Assembly: GCF_014648475.1 (NCBI RefSeq)
Contig: NZ_BMRE01000006.1
Coordinates: forward strand, 62,001 to 126,000
Direction of reading: 5' to 3'
DNA: 64,000 nucleotides
Origin: Lentzea flava
Lineage (GTDB): Bacteria > Actinomycetota > Actinomycetes > Mycobacteriales > Pseudonocardiaceae
In this document: piece by piece, positions 59,716 through 64,000 of the stretch
Layout of the letters: each line of letters starts with the position of its first letter
How positions within the stretch are numbered: the first letter of the stretch is position 1
The notes under the pieces: generated by a model
The model's database searches: none
Seen by the model: the letters and a program-made list of their open reading frames with translations, nothing else
Told to the model about the DNA's origin: nothing
Translations under genes and position numbers: made by a program

Positions 59716-60525
59716 ATGACGAAGATCGCGGTGCTCGGCGCGGGCAAGATCGGTGAGGCGCTGCTGTCCGGGCTTCTGCAGGGCGGCCGTTCCGCCGCCG
59801 ATCTGATGTTCACCGAGAAGCACGAGGCCCGCGCGGCCTCGCTCACGGCGCAGTACGGCATCGAAGGCACCACGATCGCCGGCGCGGCCGCCAAGGCGGA
59901 CGTGCTGGTCGTCGCGGTCAAGCCGCAGGACATCGAGCCGTTGCTCGCGGAGCTGAAGCCGGTGCTGAAGCCCGGCACGCTGATCGTGTCGCTGTGCGCG
60001 GGCCTGCCGACCTCCCTGTACGAGCGCAGGCTGCCAGAGGGCACGCCGGTCGTGCGGGTCATGCCGAACACGCCGATGGTCGTCGGTCAGGCGATGAGCG
60101 CGGTCTCCGGCGGTTCCAACGCCACGCCCGAGCACCTCAAGGTCGTCGAGGAGCTGCTGTCGACCGTGGGCAAGGTCGCGATCGTGCCGGAGTCGCAGCA
60201 GGACGCGGTGACGGCGCTGTCCGGCTCCGGACCCGCCTACTTCTTCTTCCTCGTCGAGGCGATGATCGACGCGGGCATCCTGCTCGGCATCCCGCGCGAC
60301 CTGGCGTCGACGTTGATCATCCAGTCGGCGGTGGGTGCCGCGACGATGCTCAACGAGGGCTCGTCGCACCCGGTCATCCTGCGCGAGGCGGTCACGTCAC
60401 CCGCGGGAACGACGATCATGGCGATCCGGGAGCTGGAGAAGCACGGCGTCCGAGCGGCCCTGCTGGCGGCCATCGAAAGCGCGCGTGATCGTTCCGTCGA
60501 ACTGGGCAAGCAACACGAGGACTGA
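59716..60525 (+). CDS. proC: Pyrroline-5-carboxylate reductase
   Basis: 269 residues. The Rossmann motif is IAVLGAGKIGEALLSGLLQGG, with VKPQDIEPLL, VRVMPNTPMVVGQAMSAVSGG, the catalytic helix SGSGPAYFFFLVEAMIDAG and the C-terminal SPAGTTIMAIRELEKHGVR. It makes proline from P5C with NAD(P)H. Position corresponds to Rv0500. ATG with GTGAGAC upstream. Confidence 0.95.
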   Translation: MTKIAVLGAGKIGEALLSGLLQGGRSAADLMFTEKHEARAASLTAQYGIEGTTIAGAAAKADVLVVAVKPQDIEPLLAELKPVLKPGTLIVSLCAGLPTSLYERRLPEGTPVVRVMPNTPMVVGQAMSAVSGGSNATPEHLKVVEELLSTVGKVAIVPESQQDAVTALSGSGPAYFFFLVEAMIDAGILLGIPRDLASTLIIQSAVGAATMLNEGSSHPVILREAVTSPAGTTIMAIRELEKHGVRAALLAAIESARDRSVELGKQHED

Positions 60526-60580
60526 CCAGTCGGACGTCGCAGGAGTCACACCAGTCCCGCTACTCTCAGGAGAGCACGTG

Positions 60581-60626
60581 CGTGTCGAACCGTCGGTGGG
60601 GAAGACCGACGGCACGACACGTGTCG
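60581..60626. promoter_or_regulatory. Inverted repeat upstream of the excisionase-type gene
   Basis: CGTGTCG and CCGTCGGT (60581-60597) are mirrored by ACCGACGG and CGACACG (60605-60621) with matching two-base gaps. CGACACGTGTCG (60615-60626) is a further perfect 12-base palindrome. TACTCT at 60561-60566 is a plausible -10. The element would lie in the leader of the HTH gene or act as proC terminator. Confidence 0.5.
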
Positions 60627-60642
60627 AAGGATGCGGTGATAC

Positions 60643-60855
60643 ATGCCTGCGAAGGAGAACGAACGAACAGGTCTCGCTCAGGTCCAGTTCCTGACCGTGG
60701 CTGAAGTGGCCTCGATGATGCGGGTCTCGAAGATGACCGTGTACCGCCTGGTGCACTCCGGTGAGCTGCCCGCGGTGCGGGTCGGCAAGTCGTTCCGGGT
60801 GCCCGAGAAAGCGGTGCACGCCTACCTCGAGAACGCGTACTTCGACGCTGGCTGA
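60643..60855 (+). CDS. Excisionase-family helix-turn-helix DNA-binding protein
   Basis: 70 residues. QFLTVAEVASMMRVSKMTVYRLVHSGELPAVRVGKSFRVPEKAVHAYLENAYFDAG is a winged-helix MerR/excisionase HTH, complete and nearly the whole protein. Despite the name, it is a chromosomal regulator: the orthologue Rv0500A lies in the same place between proC and bS22 in mycobacteria. The target is unknown; an inverted repeat sits just upstream. Confidence 0.9.
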   Translation: MPAKENERTGLAQVQFLTVAEVASMMRVSKMTVYRLVHSGELPAVRVGKSFRVPEKAVHAYLENAYFDAG

Positions 60856-60985
60856 AGGCTGCTGAAGACTGGCGAACCCCTCCGGGTAGACTGGTAGGCC
60901 GATCGTGCTTACCGGCGCGCCGTGCTTGACACGGCCAAGGCTGGGGCGCGCCAGTCAAAGCAACGTCTAGAGCTAAGGAACCCGC

Positions 60986-61087
60986 ATGGGCTCGGTCATC
61001 AAGAAGCGCCGCAAGCGCATGTCGAAGAAGAAGCACCGCAAGCTGCTGCGCAAGACCCGTGTCCAGCGCAGGAAGCGCGGCAAGTAA
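60986..61087 (+). CDS. 30S ribosomal protein bS22 (AURKAIP1/COX24-domain peptide)
   Basis: 33 residues, [20 protein letters not shown] then [13 protein letters not shown], almost entirely basic. This is the short actinobacterial peptide found in mycobacterial 30S structures as bS22; it corresponds to Rv0500B. AAGGAA precedes the ATG by six bases and a strong hairpin follows. Easily missed by gene callers because of its length. Confidence 0.93.
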   Translation: MGSVIKKRRKRMSKKKHRKLLRKTRVQRRKRGK

Positions 61088-61103
61088 GCCCGTGTGCGCT
61101 CTC

Positions 61104-61139
61104 ACCGCCGCTGGCCCCCTCTCGGGGGTCGGCGGCGGT
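61104..61139 (+). terminator. Terminator after bS22
   Basis: A 16-bp stem (one arm ACCGCCGCTGGCCCCC, two G-T pairs) with a TCTC loop, 16 bases after the stop. Confidence 0.85.
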
Positions 61140-61339
61140 TGCGTTTCCCGGTGGTTGCGTCGGCACGGAATATCACCCAGTGAGACGAGTCGCCGGAAAC
61201 ACGGGAACGGTCGCCGCCGATCGGGTGATTAGCCGGTAAAGCCCGCGTGACCTGCGTCAAGACGGCGTTCCGGCCCCCTCCGGTTTCACATCTGGTCTGT
61301 AGCATCGACCAATCGAAACGCCCTTCAGCTTGGAGTCGC

Positions 61340-62377
61340 ATGACGCCCAAGGTCGTCCTCGTCACCGGAGTCAGCCGCTTCCTCGGCGGCCACCTCGCCG
61401 CGCGGTTCGCCGCCAACCCGGACATCGAGCGCGTGCTCGGAGTGGACACCGAGCCGCCGCCACGTGACCTCCTGCGGCGGATGGGCAGGGCGGAGTTCGT
61501 CCGGGCGGACATCCGCAACCCGCTGATCGCCAAGGTCATCTCCACCGCGAACGTGGACACGGTCGTCCACGCCTCCGTCACCGCCAACCCGGCCGGGCCC
61601 ACCGGTCGCACGGCGATGAAGGAGATGAACGTCATCGGCACCATGCAGCTGCTGGCCGCGTGCCAGAAGTCGCCCAAGGTGCGCAAGCTCGTCGTGAAGT
61701 CCACCAGCGCCGTGTACGGGTCCAGCTCGCGCGACCCGGCGGTGTTCACCGAGGACATGGGCCCGAAGGACCTGCCGTCGTCCGGCTACGCCAAGGACGC
61801 GGTGGAGGTCGAGGGGTACGTGCGCGGGTTCGGCCGCCGCAGGCCGGACGTGGACGTCACCACGCTGCGCTTCACGAACTTCATCGGCCCGCGCATCGAC
61901 ACGGTGCTGACGCGCTACTTCGCCCTTCCGGTCGTGCCCACCATCCTGGGTTACGACGCTCGTGTGCAGCTGCTGCACTCCGAGGACGCCCTCGCTGTCC
62001 TCGAACGCGCGACGCTGCACGACCTGCCAGGTGTGTTCAACGTGGGTGGCGACGGCGTGCTGCTGCTGTCGCAGGCCATTCGGCGGGCGGGCAGGCTGAA
62101 CCTGCCGGTGCCCAGCATGGCCGTGCCCACGGTCGGCGGCTTCTTCAGGAGCGCCCGGCTCGTCGACTTCTCGCCCGACCAGATGAGGTTCCTCAACTGG
62201 GGGCGCGTGGTCGACACCACCCTGCTGAAGAAGGAGTTCGGGTTCACGCCGCGGTGGACCACCCAGCAGGCGTTCGACGACTACGTGAACGGCCGAGGTC
62301 TGAAGCCGCTCATCGACCCGGAGACGATTGAGGCCGCGGAACGGGGAATCCTCGCCGTGGCCGCTCGTTTCCGCTGA
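61340..62377 (+). CDS. NAD-dependent epimerase/dehydratase-like protein (GalE2 position)
   Basis: 345 residues from the ATG at 61340 (GGAG upstream). An extended SDR fold: VLVTGVSRFLGGHLAARF (NAD loop), VVHASVTANP, VVKSTSAVYGSS, and LRFTNFIGPR. The usual Y-x-x-x-K is not kept: the Tyr segment reads SGYAKDAVE, with no Lys four positions on. Synteny matches mycobacterial Rv0501, annotated galE2, so the epimerase assignment is doubtful and an NAD-binding non-canonical role is possible. It precedes the acyltransferase gene by 24 bases and they are probably one operon. Confidence 0.8.
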   Translation: MTPKVVLVTGVSRFLGGHLAARFAANPDIERVLGVDTEPPPRDLLRRMGRAEFVRADIRNPLIAKVISTANVDTVVHASVTANPAGPTGRTAMKEMNVIGTMQLLAACQKSPKVRKLVVKSTSAVYGSSSRDPAVFTEDMGPKDLPSSGYAKDAVEVEGYVRGFGRRRPDVDVTTLRFTNFIGPRIDTVLTRYFALPVVPTILGYDARVQLLHSEDALAVLERATLHDLPGVFNVGGDGVLLLSQAIRRAGRLNLPVPSMAVPTVGGFFRSARLVDFSPDQMRFLNWGRVVDTTLLKKEFGFTPRWTTQQAFDDYVNGRGLKPLIDPETIEAAERGILAVAARFR

Positions 62378-62401
62378 TCTTTGTCTGAGGAGATGAACGC
62401 A

Positions 62402-63352
62402 GTGGCAGGAGCACGCGTTATCCCGCTGCACGACCCGGAGCGCGACGCCGCACGCAGATCGCGCCACGTCGAGGTGGTCCCCGAGCCGGCGCAGCAGCAG
62501 TCCGAGACGCCGGACTGGGAACGCAGGCTGGCCGACCTGCTGTCGTTCGCGCGCAGGCGGATCGCGGGCGACTACCAGATCGACGAGTTCGGGTTCGACC
62601 GCGATCTCACCGAGAACGTGCTGATGCCGCCGCTGAAGCCGTTGTACGAGAAGTGGTTCCGGGTCGAGACGATCGGGCTGTCCAACATCCCGATGGCCGG
62701 TGGCGCGCTGATCGTGGCGAACCACTCGGGCACGTTGCCGCTCGACGCGCTGATGACGTCGTACGGCATCGCGTCCGAGCACCCGGCGCAGCGGCACATG
62801 CGCATGCTCGGCGCCGACCTGGTCTTCCGGACGCCGCTGCTGGGCGCGCTGGCCCGCAAGTCCGGTCAGACCCTGGCCTGCAACCCGGACGCCGAGCGCC
62901 TGCTGTCGTCGGGCGAGCTCGTCGGCGTGTGGCCGGAGGGCTTCAAGGGCATCGGCAAGCCGTTCAAGGACCGCTACAAGCTGCAGCGCTTCGGCCGCGG
63001 CGGCTTCGTGTCGGCGGCCCTGAAGACCGGCGTGCCGATCATCCCGTGCTCGATCGTCGGGGCGGAGGAGATCTACCCGATGATCGGCGACATCAAGGCG
63101 CTGGCGCGGCTGTTCGGCTTCCCGTACTTCCCCGTGACTCCGTTCTTCCCGCTGCTCGGCCCGCTGGGCGCGATCCCGCTGCCCTCGAAGTGGTACATCG
63201 AGTTCGGCGAGCCGATCCGCACCGACGTGTTCGGCGAGAACGCGGCGGACGACCCGATGCTGGTCTTCAACCTCACCGACCAGGTCCGCGAGACGATCCA
63301 GCAGACGCTGTACCGCCTGCTCACCCAGCGCAGGAACGTGTTCCTCGGCTGA
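62402..63352 (+). CDS. Lysophospholipid acyltransferase-family protein
   Basis: 316 residues from the GTG at 62402, chosen because GAGGAG lies nine bases upstream; an ATG at 62393 and a TTG at 62381 are weaker. The PlsC-type motifs are NHSGTLPLD (H-x4-D), FRTPLLGALARKSGQ, GVWPEGFKGIGKPF (the E-G block) and VPIIPCSIVGAEE. The N-terminal 60 residues are polar. It probably acylates a lipid at the inner face of the membrane. It corresponds to Rv0502. The 3' end overlaps the convergent gene by 32 bases. Confidence 0.88.
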   Translation: MAGARVIPLHDPERDAARRSRHVEVVPEPAQQQSETPDWERRLADLLSFARRRIAGDYQIDEFGFDRDLTENVLMPPLKPLYEKWFRVETIGLSNIPMAGGALIVANHSGTLPLDALMTSYGIASEHPAQRHMRMLGADLVFRTPLLGALARKSGQTLACNPDAERLLSSGELVGVWPEGFKGIGKPFKDRYKLQRFGRGGFVSAALKTGVPIIPCSIVGAEEIYPMIGDIKALARLFGFPYFPVTPFFPLLGPLGAIPLPSKWYIEFGEPIRTDVFGENAADDPMLVFNLTDQVRETIQQTLYRLLTQRRNVFLG

Positions 63353-64000
63353 TCAGCTCCTGCACGTCGGCGTAGCTGAAGGCTTTCCCGGTCGGTTCAC
63401 CGTCGCGCACCGCCTCCGCGGTCGCGACGGTGTGCCGCAGCGCGGCCCTGAACAGCAGCGACCCGGTGCTGATCCTCCTGACGCCGAGGTTTCCGAGCTC
63501 CTTCGGCGTGCGCTGCTGGGCGAGCACGTTGAGCGGCGCCAGGTTCGCGAGCTTCTCGATGTCGCGCGGCTCGGTCAGTCCGGGCACGAAGATCCCGTCG
63601 GCGCCCGCGTCCACGTACCTCTTCGCGCGCTCCTCGGTCTCCTCGACGGCGAGGCCGTGCCAGTGGGTGTCGATGCGGGCGTTCAGGAACACACCGGGCG
63701 CGCGTTCCTTGACCCCGCGGATGATCAACGCCTGCTCCTGCGGCGTCGCCAGGCCGTGCGGGCGGCCGTCCTCCAGGTTCACGCCCGCCGCGTCCAGCCG
63801 GGCGACCAGCTCGGCCGGGTCCTGGCCGAATCCCGATTCCAGATCGACGGTGACCGGGCAGGGCAGGGTGGCGAGGAGGGCGGCGAGCGCGGTCGCCTGC
63901 TCGCCGGCCAGCCCCATGCCGTCGGGGATGCCGTGTGCGGCGGCGACACCGAGGCTCGTCGTGCCGATCGCCAGGAAGCCCGCCGCGTGCAGTGCGGCCG
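63321..64000 (-). CDS. Isocitrate lyase/PEP mutase-family protein, 5' truncated
   Basis: At least 226 residues; the frame continues past the right edge with residues such as ALHAAGFLAIGTTSLGVAAA, so the ATG at 63917 is internal and not the start. Motifs are TVDLESGFGQDPAELV (the metal-binding Asp), GVNLEDGRPHG (Glu-Asp), LNARIDTH, and ADGIFVPGL. It belongs to the ICL/PEPM superfamily with a carboxyvinyl-carboxyphosphonate mutase-like sequence. The typical ICL catalytic KKCGH is not seen, which argues for lyase or hydrolase function on another 2-oxo compound. Reaction uncertain. Confidence 0.85.
   Translation of the reverse strand, partial: AALHAAGFLAIGTTSLGVAAAHGIPDGMGLAGEQATALAALLATLPCPVTVDLESGFGQDPAELVARLDAAGVNLEDGRPHGLATPQEQALIIRGVKERAPGVFLNARIDTHWHGLAVEETEERAKRYVDAGADGIFVPGLTEPRDIEKLANLAPLNVLAQQRTPKELGNLGVRRISTGSLLFRAALRHTVATAEAVRDGEPTGKAFSYADVQELISRGTRSCAG

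Noticed and set aside
60643..60855. Prophage or integrative-element excisionase
   Set aside because: The HTH matches excisionase domains, but there is no integrase or att repeat and the gene sits in a conserved chromosomal order.
1..64000. CRISPR array
   Set aside because: No regularly spaced direct repeats seen anywhere.

Overview
The window is high-GC actinobacterial chromosome. Codon use is strongly GC3-biased, GTG and TTG starts are common, and many neighbours overlap by ATGA, GTGA or TTGA. Mycothiol synthesis (mshA), a mycothiol-dependent enzyme, SenX3-RegX3, a bS22 ribosomal peptide and the tRNA order Glu-Asp-Phe all point to Actinomycetia. The mix of mycobacterial-type core synteny with many regulator and conflict-type genes suggests a Pseudonocardiales genus such as Lentzea, Saccharothrix or Actinosynnema. 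The genus is inference; no rRNA is present.

Region 1 (1-12.3 kb) is miscellaneous. It holds a truncated DUF3686 'DNA repair ATPase', a PPOX/F420-type protein, an MpaB-like oxygenase, a glutamate-type ABC binding lipoprotein, an L,D-transpeptidase, a cold-shock protein, a copper export pair (copZ plus a P1B ATPase behind a CsoR-like operator) and a gamma-butyrolactone-receptor-like TetR regulator. Three tRNAs (Glu, Asp, Phe) with a strong terminator follow at 12.4-12.75 kb.

Region 2 (12.8-32.4 kb) is accessory. It has a PP2C phosphatase divergent from an HTH plus Clp N-domain gene pair with two palindromic operators, and a YczE/MocR divergent pair. The most unusual locus follows: an ECF sigma factor, a small protein and a TPR-CHAT protease in a translationally coupled operon (18.5-21.4 kb), with a compact cytosolic subtilisin-like protease converging on it. 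Then come a palindrome carrying two actinobacterial DnaA boxes, an aminotransferase, an orphan TnpB, a DUF445 protein, a CGNR zinc-finger protein, a PadR-ABC-FtsX export operon, a membrane NACHT NTPase and a PIMT-like methyltransferase.

Region 3 (32.5-63.4 kb) is a backbone whose order matches, from memory, Mycobacterium tuberculosis Rv0474-Rv0502 with insertions. It comprises an XRE regulator, HbhA, DUF2516, (insertion of about ten genes), DUF2505, MurB, an L,D-transpeptidase lipoprotein, an SDR, MshA, YbjN, phosphoglycerate mutase, SenX3, RegX3, Ppx/GppA, a proline-rich membrane protein, a TIM-barrel protein, ProC, an excisionase-type HTH, bS22, a GalE2-like protein and an acyltransferase. 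The insertions include a class-III aminotransferase homologue that has lost its catalytic lysine, purU, and an acyl-CoA ligase. A partial isocitrate-lyase/PEP-mutase family gene runs off the right edge.

Functionally the backbone combines cell-wall building (MurB, L,D-transpeptidases), redox thiol synthesis, phosphate sensing with polyphosphate/ppGpp turnover, and proline metabolism. The accessory half is rich in regulators with readable operators and in protease/NTPase genes of the biological-conflict type.
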